Positions 1 through 10,022 are shown, numbered from the stretch's first letter. The stretch is 64,000 nucleotides of DNA from Marinobacter fuscus (GCF_003007675.1 NZ_PXNP01000009.1:372001-436000), one strand, 5' to 3'. Made by a program: numbers and translations. The notes: generated by a model not told the origin, from the sequence alone.

Positions 1-1
1 G

Positions 2-2191
2 CATATTCCGTTCACCATCTCCGATCAGGGCCAGCGCCACCATGAACCCGTGCTGATTGCCCTGGAAACCCTGATGTCGCTGCCCCGCAGCCGATTCGGG
101 GTGAGCGAAATCCTCAGCCTGCTGGAAGTCCCCGGTGTGCGGGCACGCTTTGACATTGCCGAAGACGACATTCCCCTGGCCCGGCAGTGGGTGGAGGGCG
201 CCAACATCCGCTGGGGCCTGCACGGTGCGCACCGGCAAAGCCTGGATTTACCGGCGGCGCTGGAACGCAATACCTGGCAGGCGGGATTACAGGCCATGCT
301 GCTGGGTTACAGCATGGGGGAAGATGAAGCCTGGGCGGAGGTGGAACCCTACGGTGAAATTGGCGGCTTGCAGGCCAGCCTGGCGGGCAAACTGGCAGAT
401 TTCGTGCATCAGTTGGAGACACTCTGGCAGGCTTTGCAAACCAGCCGCAGCCCGGAACACTGGGAAGCCCTGTTTTCCGATATGCTGGCGCAGTTTTTCC
501 ACCGGGTGACCGGCACCGACCTGTTGCTGCTCAACCGGTTCCGCCGCCAGCTGGAACAATGGCTCGACGACGCGCAGGCGGCGGGGCTGGCAGAGCAACC
601 CCTGCCGCTGAACATCGTCCGGGATGTGCTGTTGCAGGGGCTGGATGAAGGCGGCCTGAACCAGCGTTTTCTGGCTGGCAAGGTGAATTTCGCCACCCTG
701 ATGCCGATGCGCGCCATTCCGTTTCGCCGGGTCTGTCTGTTGGGCATGAACGACGGGGATTACCCCCGCTCCCGGCCACCGGTGGATTTCGACCTGATGG
801 CCCAGGATTACCGGCCCGGCGACCGCTCTCGGCGGGAAGACGACCGCTACCTGTTCCTAGAAGCCATACTATCGGCCCGGGAGCAGCTCTACATCAGCTG
901 GGTGGGGCGCAGCATCCGGGACGATTCCGAGCGGCCACCCTCGGTATTGATCGGCCAGTTGCAGGATCACCTGGACAGCCTGTGGCAGGTGACGAGGCAG
1001 GCCGATGTTCCCTGCACCCGGGCACTGACCACCCGACACCCGCTGCAGCCCTTCAGCCGGGACTATTTTCCCCTGGCGAATGGCCAGGGCGAGGGCGACG
1101 AACAGCAACCCCGGCCGCTGGCAGACATCCTGCAGGCACGGCGCCTGTTCACCTACGAGCGGGAATGGCGCAGCGCCCATGGCGCAGAAGCGGGCGAGCA
1201 GGGTCAAGCTCCGCTGCCCTTCCAGCCTTTGGAAGAGCCGATCAGCCTGAACGATTTGGCCGGATTCCTGAAAAAGCCCATCGACAGTTTTTATCAGCGG
1301 CGTTTGCAGGTGCGGTTTGACGAGGTGGACGACGAAGACACCGACACCGAGAACTTCGAGCTGACCGGGCTGGATCGCTGGCGCCTGGACAATGAACTGG
1401 TAAGCCAGGCAGTGCTCAAGGCCGCCAGCGACGAGGAATTGCAGGATCGCCTGGCAACTACCCTGGATCGCATGGCCCGCCGGGGTGATCTGGGCATGGG
1501 CGTGACCGAACATCGGTTGCGGGCGGAATTGGCCGGGCGCATGCCGGATCTGTTTTCCCGCTATCGGGAGGCGCTGGCCCAGTGGCCCGAAGCCCTGGAA
1601 GAACCCCAGGCCTTCGAATACCGGTTTCAAAACAGCACCGGGCACCTGGAGGTGGTGGATCTGATCGACAACCTGCGCCGCAACGCCAGCGGCCAGCAGT
1701 GTCGGCTGGTGGTCGCCAACTCGGGCCTGCTGAGCAGCTCTGGCCATGGCAAGAAAGTCCGCTACGCCAACCTGTTGCGGGACTGGGTGATTCACCTGGC
1801 CGGGCAACTTGGCGGGCAACCCTTTGAAACCCTGATTCTGGGCAAGGAAGAAGACCGCAAATTCCGCTTCCCCATCATGGCTCCGGAGCAGGCCCGGCAC
1901 CATTTCGAGGCCATTCTGGAAGCCTGGCTGGACGCCACCACCCGGGCGCTGCCGCTGCACTGCGAGGCCGGATTTGCCTGGATTACCAGTTTCTACGGCG
2001 GCAAAAAGTACCAGGGGGATCACGAACGGGCCAACAGCGAGGCCGAACAGGCGTACCAGAACGCCTTGGAACGGGATACCGGCTACCTGGGCCGCAGTTT
2101 TGAAGACGTTAACGCGCTGTTCGCCAGCGGCGAATTTGAGGCCCTGCTGAATCAACTGTACCTGCCTTTATGGGAAGCCGAGCATGACTAA
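2..2191 (+). CDS. recC: RecC, exonuclease V gamma subunit (5' partial)
   Basis: This is the C-terminal ~730 residues of RecC; the reading frame is open to the left edge, so the start lies outside the window (E. coli RecC is about 1120 residues). RecC holds the RecBCD complex together and scans for Chi on the 3' strand during double-strand break repair. The visible part begins with the family's HIPFTISD-like segment. It then carries the inactive-nuclease-like C-terminal region, including KVNFATLMPMRAIPFRRVCLLG and a GMNDGDYPR segment. The stop overlaps the recB start by 8 bp, indicating translational coupling. The order recC-recB-recD is common in pseudomonads and relatives. Identification rests on segment resemblance plus the unmistakable recB and recD next to it. 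Confidence 0.95.
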   Translation, partial: HIPFTISDQGQRHHEPVLIALETLMSLPRSRFGVSEILSLLEVPGVRARFDIAEDDIPLARQWVEGANIRWGLHGAHRQSLDLPAALERNTWQAGLQAMLLGYSMGEDEAWAEVEPYGEIGGLQASLAGKLADFVHQLETLWQALQTSRSPEHWEALFSDMLAQFFHRVTGTDLLLLNRFRRQLEQWLDDAQAAGLAEQPLPLNIVRDVLLQGLDEGGLNQRFLAGKVNFATLMPMRAIPFRRVCLLGMNDGDYPRSRPPVDFDLMAQDYRPGDRSRREDDRYLFLEAILSAREQLYISWVGRSIRDDSERPPSVLIGQLQDHLDSLWQVTRQADVPCTRALTTRHPLQPFSRDYFPLANGQGEGDEQQPRPLADILQARRLFTYEREWRSAHGAEAGEQGQAPLPFQPLEEPISLNDLAGFLKKPIDSFYQRRLQVRFDEVDDEDTDTENFELTGLDRWRLDNELVSQAVLKAASDEELQDRLATTLDRMARRGDLGMGVTEHRLRAELAGRMPDLFSRYREALAQWPEALEEPQAFEYRFQNSTGHLEVVDLIDNLRRNASGQQCRLVVANSGLLSSSGHGKKVRYANLLRDWVIHLAGQLGGQPFETLILGKEEDRKFRFPIMAPEQARHHFEAILEAWLDATTRALPLHCEAGFAWITSFYGGKKYQGDHERANSEAEQAYQNALERDTGYLGRSFEDVNALFASGEFEALLNQLYLPLWEAEHD

Positions 2192-5100
2192 TCGCAACCC
2201 CGCACTCGACCCGCTGACGCTGCCGCTGAAAGGCAGCGCGCTGATTGAGGCCAGTGCCGGTACCGGCAAAACCTTCACCATTGCCATTCTGTATGTGCGC
2301 CTGATTTTGGGCCATGGCCAGACCAATGACAGCCCGCTGCAGAACCTGTTGCCGCCGAACCTGCTGGTGGTCACCTTCACCGACGCCGCCACCAAGGAAC
2401 TGCGTGATCGCATCCGCACCCGGCTGACCCAGGCCGCCGAGGTGTTCTCGGAGCAGGCCGATACGCTGCAACCGAGCGCCGAAACGGCACTTATCCACAA
2501 GCTGCGGGATGACAGCTATCCCGACCCGGCAAGCTGGCCGGAATGCCGGAAAAAACTGCTGCTGGCCGCCGAATGGATGGACGAAGCGGCGGTGTCCACC
2601 ATCCATGGCTGGTGCCACCGGATGCTCAGTGAACACGCCTTCGACAGCGGCAGCCTGTTCAAGCTCACCCTGGAAACCGACCAGAGCGAACTGCTGGAGC
2701 AAGTGGCCCGGGATTACTGGCGCACCTTTGTGTATCCGCTACCCGCGGCGCTGATGGAAGAAGTGCTGGATCACTGGAAGACACCGGCCAATCTGCGCCA
2801 GGCGACACGTAACCTGATTGAGGACCCGGCCGCCCTGGGCCCGGCCCCAGACGATGTACAGCAGGCCATTGAGCAGGTGGTGGGCCAGCGACGGGAAACC
2901 ATCGAAGCGTTGAAAGCCCACCCCTGGGCCAGCTGGCAACCGGAAGTTGCCGACCTGCTGGCGGGCCTGAACAAAAGCAAGCGACTGCACGGTGCCAGCC
3001 GCAACGCCATGCTCAAGGTGTGGGAATTCCTGCTGGCCTGGGCGCAATCGGATGAGCTGTTACCGGAAAAACTGGACAGCGCCGCCGGCTATCGCAACCA
3101 GACCCCCGAAGGCCTGCAAGCCGTGTTGAAAGGCGAAGACCCGGCACCGGAACACCCGGCCTTTGACGCCGTTCGCGACTTGCTGGCGTTTGGCCAGCAA
3201 CCGCCCAGCGCCAAAGTCGATATTCTGCGGCACGCCAGCCACTGGATTGCCCGGCGCCTGGAAGCCGAAAAACAGCAACGCTCGGAAATGGGTTTTGATG
3301 ACCTGCTCACCCGCCTGGACGATGCCCTGCAGGGCCCCCGGGGCGAGCAACTGGCGGCCACCATCCGGCGCCAGTTCCCGGTGGCGCTGATTGATGAATT
3401 CCAGGACACCGACCCGGTGCAGTACCGGATTTTCGACCGCATCTATCGGGTGGCCGAGCATCAGCCGGACACCTGCCTGTTGATGATTGGCGACCCGAAA
3501 CAGGCCATCTACGGCTTTCGGGGCGCAGATATCTACACCTACCTGCAGGCCCGCGAAGGCGTTCAGGAACGTACCTGGACTCTGGGCACCAACTACCGCT
3601 CGGCCCAGACCATGGTCAGCGCGGTCAACCGGGTGTTCGAGTACAGCGACCAGCACAGCCCCGCCGGCGCCTTTCTGTTTGGCAAAGGCGACACCACCCC
3701 CTTGCCGTTCCAGGGCGTGGCCGCCAACGGCACCAAACGGGAATGGGTGGTGCAGGGCCAGAGCCAACCCAGCCTGACCTTCTGGTGCCACCAATCCGAC
3801 GACACCGACAAAGCCGGTAATCCCAAAGCCCTGGCCAAAGGCACTGCCACCCTGGAGGTGGCGGAGAGCTGTGCCAGCCAGATAGCCCGGCTGCTGCGCC
3901 TGGGCCAGGCGGCGGAGGCAGGCTTTGCCCGGCCCGACAACCCGGCGGATCTGCAGCCGCTGCAACCCGCCGACATCGCCATTCTGGTGAACAATCGCAA
4001 CGAAGCAGCGGCGGTGCGGAACGCCCTCGGCCAACGCCGGATCAAAAGCGTGTACCTGTCCGACCGGGACTCGGTGCTGCACTCCCGGGAGGCGAAAGAG
4101 GTGCTGTGCTGGCTGAAAGCCTGTGCTGAACCCCGGCAACTGGGCCTGACCCGGGCTGCCCTGGCGACTCCGACCCTGGGCCAGTCCTGGCAGGCCCTGG
4201 ACAGATTGCTGACGGATGAACAGGCCCTCGAGCAGGAAATCGAACGTTTTCTGGGTTATCAACAGCAGTGGCAGAGCCGTGGCGTACTGCCCATGCTGCG
4301 CAGCCTGCTGATGGATTTCGAGGTGCCCGGCCAGTTACTGCAGCGGGCCGACGGCGAACGGCGGCTCACCAACCTTCTGCACATCGCCGAACTGCTGCAG
4401 CAGGACAGCCTGCAACTGGATGGTGAGCACGCCCTGGTGCATCACTTCACGCAGATTCTGCGGGCCGCCGACGAGGAAGACGAACATCGGACACTGCGCC
4501 TGGAAAGCGATGCCGGACTGGTGAAAGTGATTACCGTGCATAAATCCAAAGGCCTGGAATACCCGCTGGTGTTTCTGCCCTTTGGCACCGCCCATCGCAG
4601 CGAAAGCGAAAAACAGGCCTATGTGCGTTACCACGACGATCAGGGCCGGTTGGTAACGGTGTTCGAACCCGAGCCGGAGGAGGTCGCTCGAGCCGACGAC
4701 GAACGCCTGGGTGAAGACATCCGCAAACTCTATGTTGCACTGACCCGGGCCCGGTTCGCCACCTGGGTGGGGGCTGCCGCCCTGGACAACTGGCACCGCA
4801 GCGGGCTGGGCTATCTGCTCGCAGGGGAGACCGGGCAATCCATCGCCCAGAGCCTGGCACCCCTCGCCCAGAGCCTGGCACCCCTCGCCCAGGGGCATCC
4901 GGAAATTGCCGTGCTGCCACTGCCGGGCGCCGACGATGAGCCTTACCTGGAGCAGGCGCCACAAGCCCTGGGGCCAGCGCTGGTGTCCCGGCGCGCCGCA
5001 AAAGAAGACTGGTGGATTGCCAGCTACTCCACCATTGAATACACCGGCATGGCCGGTACCGGCATCACCTTTTCCGGTGAGGTGGAAGACGCCCAGACCC

Positions 5101-5945
5101 AGAACCTGCTGGAGGAAAGCCACCAGGACAGCGACGGCGACCAGGAAGGCGCCGGAGACCCCAACGCCAGCCAACCGGCCCCGCTGGCCCGGGATCAGCA
5201 CCAGTTCCCCAAAGGCGCCAACCCTGGCACCTTTTTACACGAACTGCTGGAATGGTGCTGCCAGCAGGGCTTCCAGCGCATCCAGCAGCAACCGCAATTG
5301 CTGGCTGAACAGTTACAGCGCCGCTGCCGAACCCGGGGCTGGGACGACTGGGCCGAGCCCCTGCAGCGCTGGTTGCTGGCGCTGATCAGCAGGCCCCTGA
5401 GGCTCGACCGCAGCGGCCATCGCCACGCCAGTCTGGCCGAACTGACCAGCCTGAAACCCGAGCTGGAATTCTGGTTCGAAAGCCGCAACGTCGACATACG
5501 GCAACTCGATTCGCTGGTTCGAGCACACACCCTGGAGGGCGCCGACCGGCCACAGGCCCGGGCCAACCGTTTCAATGGCATGCTCAAGGGCTTTATCGAT
5601 CTGGTGTTCGAACACCAGGGGCAGTATTACGTGCTCGACTACAAATCCAATACCCTGGGCGACAACGACCGTGCCTACACCGACCAGGCCATGGGCACGG
5701 CCATTCTCGAAAAGCGCTACGACCTGCAGTACGTGCTGTACCTGCTGGCTCTGCACCGGCTGCTGAAAGCTCGCCTGCCAGACTATGACTACGACCGCCA
5801 CATTGGTGGCGCTATCTACCTGTTCCTGCGGGGCGTTGACAGCCCCGGCGCCGGGGCCTTTACCGACAAGCCACCCCGACGACTGATGGAACAACTGGAC
5901 GCCCTGTTCGAGGGTCAGCCACTGAATTCGGAGGTCAGCGCATGA
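2184..5945 (+). CDS. recB: RecB, exonuclease V beta subunit
   Basis: RecB is a 3'-5' SF1 helicase with a C-terminal nuclease, used with RecC and RecD to process DNA ends and load RecA. The 1253-residue protein is slightly longer than E. coli RecB (1180). The Walker A motif EASAGTGKT is at residues 22-30. Further UvrD-type motifs follow: VALIDEFQDTDPVQYRIF (motif II), GDPKQAIYGFRGAD (motif III) and VITVHKSKGLEYPLVF (motif V). The nuclease domain near residue 1140 shows DLVF followed by VLDYKSN, the catalytic Asp/Asp-Tyr-Lys core. The ATG overlaps the end of recC, and the stop overlaps recD by 4 bp. A short in-frame tandem repeat lies near residues 888-903. A DnaA box is at 2491-2499. Confidence 0.97.
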   Translation: MTNRNPALDPLTLPLKGSALIEASAGTGKTFTIAILYVRLILGHGQTNDSPLQNLLPPNLLVVTFTDAATKELRDRIRTRLTQAAEVFSEQADTLQPSAETALIHKLRDDSYPDPASWPECRKKLLLAAEWMDEAAVSTIHGWCHRMLSEHAFDSGSLFKLTLETDQSELLEQVARDYWRTFVYPLPAALMEEVLDHWKTPANLRQATRNLIEDPAALGPAPDDVQQAIEQVVGQRRETIEALKAHPWASWQPEVADLLAGLNKSKRLHGASRNAMLKVWEFLLAWAQSDELLPEKLDSAAGYRNQTPEGLQAVLKGEDPAPEHPAFDAVRDLLAFGQQPPSAKVDILRHASHWIARRLEAEKQQRSEMGFDDLLTRLDDALQGPRGEQLAATIRRQFPVALIDEFQDTDPVQYRIFDRIYRVAEHQPDTCLLMIGDPKQAIYGFRGADIYTYLQAREGVQERTWTLGTNYRSAQTMVSAVNRVFEYSDQHSPAGAFLFGKGDTTPLPFQGVAANGTKREWVVQGQSQPSLTFWCHQSDDTDKAGNPKALAKGTATLEVAESCASQIARLLRLGQAAEAGFARPDNPADLQPLQPADIAILVNNRNEAAAVRNALGQRRIKSVYLSDRDSVLHSREAKEVLCWLKACAEPRQLGLTRAALATPTLGQSWQALDRLLTDEQALEQEIERFLGYQQQWQSRGVLPMLRSLLMDFEVPGQLLQRADGERRLTNLLHIAELLQQDSLQLDGEHALVHHFTQILRAADEEDEHRTLRLESDAGLVKVITVHKSKGLEYPLVFLPFGTAHRSESEKQAYVRYHDDQGRLVTVFEPEPEEVARADDERLGEDIRKLYVALTRARFATWVGAAALDNWHRSGLGYLLAGETGQSIAQSLAPLAQSLAPLAQGHPEIAVLPLPGADDEPYLEQAPQALGPALVSRRAAKEDWWIASYSTIEYTGMAGTGITFSGEVEDAQTQNLLEESHQDSDGDQEGAGDPNASQPAPLARDQHQFPKGANPGTFLHELLEWCCQQGFQRIQQQPQLLAEQLQRRCRTRGWDDWAEPLQRWLLALISRPLRLDRSGHRHASLAELTSLKPELEFWFESRNVDIRQLDSLVRAHTLEGADRPQARANRFNGMLKGFIDLVFEHQGQYYVLDYKSNTLGDNDRAYTDQAMGTAILEKRYDLQYVLYLLALHRLLKARLPDYDYDRHIGGAIYLFLRGVDSPGAGAFTDKPPRRLMEQLDALFEGQPLNSEVSA
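4845..4892 (+). repeat. 21-bp in-frame tandem duplication inside recB
   Basis: Two identical 21-bp units (4845-4865 and 4866-4886) and the first 6 bases of a third encode AQSLAPL twice. It lies between the helicase and nuclease domains, where a linker would tolerate length changes. It looks like recent slippage. Confidence 0.9.
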
Positions 5946-8179
5946 ACCCTGGGGATAACCCGGATTATCCACAACAGATTGGCCTGGAGTTTGGGGATAA
6001 CCCACCTGTGGATAACGAAGCGCCGCTATCTGTGGATAATGCCGTTGCCTTATCCACACCGGAGCAGACCACCACTCTGCTGCAACAATGGCAAGACGCT
6101 GGCTGGTTACGGCCACTGGACACCGGCTTTGCCCGCCTGATCGGCGATCTGTGCTGGCAACAGGGCGAGCACACGGCCCCACTGGTGCTGCTGCTGGCGG
6201 CCCTGGTGTCTCATCAGGTCGGGCGGGGCCACGTGTGTATCGATTTGTCTGCGCTACTGGCCGATGCCGACAATACCCTGGCACTGCCACCAGAAGACAC
6301 CCCGAAATCCCCGGCGGTTGCCCCGGCGCCGCTGGCGCGGCCTCAGGCTTTACTGGCGCGCATCCCCCTGGCCGATTGCCAGGCGGCACTGGCAGGCTCA
6401 TCGGCGGTCAGTGACGGCCGCCAAGCGACACCGCTGGTGTTCGAAGGCAACCGGCTGTATCTGCGGCGACTGTGGCGTTATGAACAGGGCATTGCCGAGG
6501 GCATTCGCCTGCGCCTGTCGCTGCCATCGGCATTGGCAGACGCTGACAGTTCTGCGGCGAACACCTTGTCCCGGGCCTTGCAGGTATTGTTTCGACCCTC
6601 CGATGCCGTGAACTACCAGAAACTGGCCTGCGCCCTGGCCGCCCGCAACCGCTTTGCCGTGGTCACCGGCGGGCCAGGCACCGGCAAGACCACCACCGTG
6701 GTCAATCTGCTGGCGGCGCTGCAGGCGGTGGCGGGCGAAATTCCCGAACGGGCCGGGCGAAAGTACCGCATCCGCCTGGCCGCGCCCACTGGTAAAGCAG
6801 CGGCACGCCTGAACGAATCCATCGGCGGCGCCGTGCGCCAATTGCCCCTGGCCGAATTGCCGGGGCAGGTGACTCTGGAGGACATTCCCACCAGGGTGAC
6901 CACCCTGCACCGGTTGCTGGGCAGCCGCCCGGATACCCGCAAGTTCCGCCATCACCAGGATAATCCCCTGCCTGTGGATATCCTGGTGATCGACGAAGCC
7001 TCTATGGTGGATGTGGATCTGATGGCCTCGGTATTCGCGGCGCTGCCGGCCCGGGCCCACCTGATTTTGCTGGGCGACAAGGATCAGCTGGCCTCAGTAG
7101 ATGCTGGTGCGGTACTGGGCGAGCTCTGCCAACGGGCACCCAGGGCACATTACACACCGGCCACCGCCGACTGGCTGGCCCGGATTACCGGCGAACAACT
7201 ACCTGAACAACTTGTGGATAGCTGTGGACAAGTGCTGGATCAGGCCGTCGCCATGCTGCGAAAAAGCTACCGGTTCAGCGACGACAGCGGCATCCGCCAG
7301 CTGGCGGAAGCGGTTAACACCAACACCCTGAACCCGACCATTCTGCAGCAGGCCAGCAACGCCGCTTTCGACGACGTAATCTGGCTGAACGGCCTCACCC
7401 CGCAACCGGAACCGGACGCCACCCGGGCTCTGATCGCCCGGCACCTTCTCGACGGCACCCCCCAGGCTTTCCGTCAGCAGGGGCAGGGCAGAACCAACGC
7501 CAACGGCGACCCGCTGCCGCCGCCGGTCGGTTATGGCCACTATCTGCAATTGCTGCACAATCATCAGCTTACCCACGCCAGCCCCCTGAGTGACTGGGAC
7601 GCTCTGGCCCGAACCGTGCTCGAAGCCTTTGGCGAGTTCCAGATACTCTGTGCGCTAAGGCGCGGGCCCTGGGGCGTGGAGGGGCTGAATCAGCAGATTG
7701 CCGGGGAGCTGAACCGGCTGAAGTTGATTGAACGCACCGAGGGCTGGTACCAGGGCCGACCGGTGTTGATTACCGGCAACGACTACAACCTGGGCCTGAT
7801 GAACGGGGATATCGGCATCACTTTCGACTGGCCCGACCCGGCTGCGGCCCCGAATAAAGAGCCACAACGCCGGGTAGCCTTTCCCAGCAACGACGGCAGC
7901 GAGGGCATCCGCTGGATTTCCCCCAGCCGCCTGCAACAACTGGAGACGGTGTACGCCATGACCGTGCACAAGTCGCAAGGCTCGGAGTTCAACCACACCT
8001 GCCTGGTGCTGCCGGATCGCCTCAGCCCGGTACTTACCCGGGAGCTGGTCTACACCGGCATCACCCGGGCTCGGAACTGGTTCAGCCTGATCACCGGCGA
8101 TGCTCAGGTATTCCAGGACAGCGTGGAACAGCAGGTGGTGCGGGCGTCCGGGCTGGCGCTTCGGCTGGTGGAGCAATAG
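5942..8179 (+). CDS. recD: RecD, exonuclease V alpha subunit
   Basis: RecD is the 5'-3' SF1B helicase of RecBCD. The 745-residue protein is longer than E. coli RecD (608). The Walker A motif VVTGGPGTGKTTTV is near residues 239-252. ILVIDEASMVDVDLMA (motif II) and LLGDKDQLASVDAGAVLGEL (motif III) follow, and the C-terminal motif VYAMTVHKSQGSEF is clear. The ATG overlaps the recB stop by 4 bp. The first ~40 residues form an odd low-complexity leader (repeated GDN, VDN and DYPQ) whose DNA holds four perfect DnaA boxes, so this leader may be shaped by DNA function rather than protein function. Extra length also comes from insertions in the helicase core, for example around residues 380-410. Confidence 0.96.
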   Translation: MNPGDNPDYPQQIGLEFGDNPPVDNEAPLSVDNAVALSTPEQTTTLLQQWQDAGWLRPLDTGFARLIGDLCWQQGEHTAPLVLLLAALVSHQVGRGHVCIDLSALLADADNTLALPPEDTPKSPAVAPAPLARPQALLARIPLADCQAALAGSSAVSDGRQATPLVFEGNRLYLRRLWRYEQGIAEGIRLRLSLPSALADADSSAANTLSRALQVLFRPSDAVNYQKLACALAARNRFAVVTGGPGTGKTTTVVNLLAALQAVAGEIPERAGRKYRIRLAAPTGKAAARLNESIGGAVRQLPLAELPGQVTLEDIPTRVTTLHRLLGSRPDTRKFRHHQDNPLPVDILVIDEASMVDVDLMASVFAALPARAHLILLGDKDQLASVDAGAVLGELCQRAPRAHYTPATADWLARITGEQLPEQLVDSCGQVLDQAVAMLRKSYRFSDDSGIRQLAEAVNTNTLNPTILQQASNAAFDDVIWLNGLTPQPEPDATRALIARHLLDGTPQAFRQQGQGRTNANGDPLPPPVGYGHYLQLLHNHQLTHASPLSDWDALARTVLEAFGEFQILCALRRGPWGVEGLNQQIAGELNRLKLIERTEGWYQGRPVLITGNDYNLGLMNGDIGITFDWPDPAAAPNKEPQRRVAFPSNDGSEGIRWISPSRLQQLETVYAMTVHKSQGSEFNHTCLVLPDRLSPVLTRELVYTGITRARNWFSLITGDAQVFQDSVEQQVVRASGLALRLVEQ
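5965..6058 (+). promoter_or_regulatory. Cluster of four perfect DnaA boxes in the recD 5' end
   Basis: Exact TTATCCACA is read on + at 5965-5973 and 6050-6058, and on - at 6007-6015 and 6031-6039. Near-matches GGGGATAAC flank them at 5951-5959 and 5993-6001. Four perfect 9-mers in 94 bp is denser than in the candidate oriC of this window. DnaA clusters outside oriC are known as datA- or DARS-type regulators in E. coli; a similar role here is inference. Confidence 0.7.
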
Positions 8180-8185
8180 TCCCGG

Positions 8186-8204
8186 GCATCAGGTAACCTG
8201 ATGC
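8186..8204. terminator. Perfect inverted repeat between convergent recD and ABC gene
   Basis: A 9-bp perfect stem (8186-8194 with 8196-8204) lies in the 34-bp gap between two convergent genes. There is no T-run, so a rho-independent terminator is only possible, not shown. Confidence 0.3.
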
Positions 8205-8213
8205 TCCAAGCTT

Positions 8214-10022
8214 TCAGCTGTCCTCACTCCGATGTTGCTGCTGCCACAAGTGCGCGTAGTGTCCACCGGCCGCCAGCAGTTCGTTATGGCTGCCACTTTC
8301 CACAATCCGGCCGCCGTCCATCACCAGAATGGTGTTGGCATCACGAACTGTGGATAACCTGTGGGCAATCACCAGGGTGGTGCGCTGGCGACTGACCTCT
8401 TTCAGCGCCCCGAGGATGGCCTGTTCAGACAAGGAGTCCAGGGACGAGGTTGCTTCGTCCAGGATCAGTATTGGCGGGTTTTTCAGGATCACGCGGGCAA
8501 TCGCCACGCGCTGTTTTTCGCCTCCGGACAGCTTGAGTCCACGCTCGCCTACCTTGGTTTCGTAGCCGTCTGCCAAGCTGTGGATAAAATTTTCCAGATG
8601 GGCCAGTTTCGCCGCCCGGTGTACCTCTTCTTCGGAGGCCTCTGGCCGACCGTACGCCAGGTTGCGGTACAGGGTGTCGTTGAACAATACGGTGTCCTGA
8701 GGCACCACGCCAATGGCCGAACGCAGGCTGTCCTGGGTAACGGTGCGGATGTCCTGGCCATCAATCCGGATAGCCCCGTTATCCACATCGTAAAACCGGA
8801 ACAACAGCCGGGCCAGGGTCGACTTGCCAGCGCCGCTGGCGCCCACCACGGCCACAGTGTGGCCAGCGGGAATGGTTAAATCCACGTCCTGTAGAATGGG
8901 CCGGTCTGGCCGGTAGGCAAAGTGAATATGCTCGAAACGCACTTCGCCGTTATCCACAGCCAGCGGCCTGGCGTCCGGGGCATCCTGAATCGCCGGCGCA
9001 TCCCCCAGCAGCTTGAACAACCGCTCCACGTTCACCAGCGCCTGGCGAATCTCCCGGTAGACAAACCCCAGAGCGTTCAGGGGAATGAACAACTGCAGCA
9101 GGTAGGCGTTGATCATGGTGAAATCCCCCAGGGTAATCTCACCGCTGGCCACTTCAGACACCGCCATGGCCATGATCACCATCAGCGCCACGCCGATTAT
9201 CAGCGCCTGACCGGCGTTGAGCGTGGCCAGCGACAAGCGGTTTTTCAGCCGCGCCTGCTCCCACTCGTCCAGATCCCGATCGTACAGCTCGGCTTCGTAG
9301 CGCTCGTTGTTGAAGTATTTGACGGTTTCGTAGTTCAACAGGCTGTCGATGGCCCGGGAGTTGGACTGGTTATCCCGGGCGTTGGCCTCGCGCACGAATT
9401 TGGTTCGCCATTCGGTGATTTTGATGGAGAACACCACGTACACAATCACTGCCACCAGGATGGCCAGCACGTAGCCAACGTTGAACACCACCAGCAGAAT
9501 GCCCGCCACCAGCAGGATTTCCAGAATGGTGGGTACAATGTTGAACAGGGTAAAACGCAACAGAAAACTGATGCCGTTGGTGCCGCGCTCGATGTCCCGA
9601 GCCAGGCCACCGGTTTTGCGGTCCAGGTGAAAGCCCAGTTCCCGCTGGTGCAGGTGTTCAAACACCCGCAGTGATACCCGCCGCATGGCCCGCTCCGCTA
9701 CCCGGGCGAAGACAGCGTCGCGCAGCTCGCTGAACAGGGTGGCGCCGAAGCGCAGGGAGCCATAGGCCACCACCAGAATAACCGGAATCCACAGCAGCAT
9801 ATCCGCGCCACGATTCTGATCCAGGTAGTCGACGATGTATTTCAGTGCAATGGGGGTGGCCACCGTAGCCAGCTTGGCCAGCACCAGCAGGGCCATGGCC
9901 AGCACCACCCGGCCCCGGAATTCCAGCAGGTAGGGCCATAAACCGGAAATGAGTGACCAGTCCGGTTTGTGGTCGGCGGGGTAATCGTTGTCGGCGTAGG
10001 CGCGCAAAGCTACATCCTTCAT
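8214..10022 (-). CDS. Atm1/ABCB-type ABC exporter, fused permease-ATPase
   Basis: This is a half-transporter with six membrane helices followed by an ATPase. The ATPase shows AVVGASGAGKSTLARLL (Walker A), KLSGGEKQRVAIARVIL (signature) and PPILILDEATSSLD (Walker B), then the HRLST switch. The N-terminal membrane domain (LWPYLLEFRGRVVLAM and ATPIALKYIVDYLDQ) resembles the bacterial Atm1-like group linked to glutathione-metal or persulfide export; the substrate is unknown. The start is taken as the ATG at 10020-10022, giving 602 residues, because the N-terminus then matches family members. The frame stays open to 10118. Four perfect DnaA boxes lie inside (8349, 8579, 8779 and 8950). The gene is convergent with recD. 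Confidence 0.85.
   Translation of the reverse strand: MKDVALRAYADNDYPADHKPDWSLISGLWPYLLEFRGRVVLAMALLVLAKLATVATPIALKYIVDYLDQNRGADMLLWIPVILVVAYGSLRFGATLFSELRDAVFARVAERAMRRVSLRVFEHLHQRELGFHLDRKTGGLARDIERGTNGISFLLRFTLFNIVPTILEILLVAGILLVVFNVGYVLAILVAVIVYVVFSIKITEWRTKFVREANARDNQSNSRAIDSLLNYETVKYFNNERYEAELYDRDLDEWEQARLKNRLSLATLNAGQALIIGVALMVIMAMAVSEVASGEITLGDFTMINAYLLQLFIPLNALGFVYREIRQALVNVERLFKLLGDAPAIQDAPDARPLAVDNGEVRFEHIHFAYRPDRPILQDVDLTIPAGHTVAVVGASGAGKSTLARLLFRFYDVDNGAIRIDGQDIRTVTQDSLRSAIGVVPQDTVLFNDTLYRNLAYGRPEASEEEVHRAAKLAHLENFIHSLADGYETKVGERGLKLSGGEKQRVAIARVILKNPPILILDEATSSLDSLSEQAILGALKEVSRQRTTLVIAHRLSTVRDANTILVMDGGRIVESGSHNELLAAGGHYAHLWQQQHRSEDS

Noticed and set aside
869..2155. Long open frame on - inside recC
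   Set aside because: It is a shadow of recC in GC-rich DNA; no motif.
8186..8204. Inverted repeat as a firm terminator
   Set aside because: No T-run on either strand, so only kept as low confidence.
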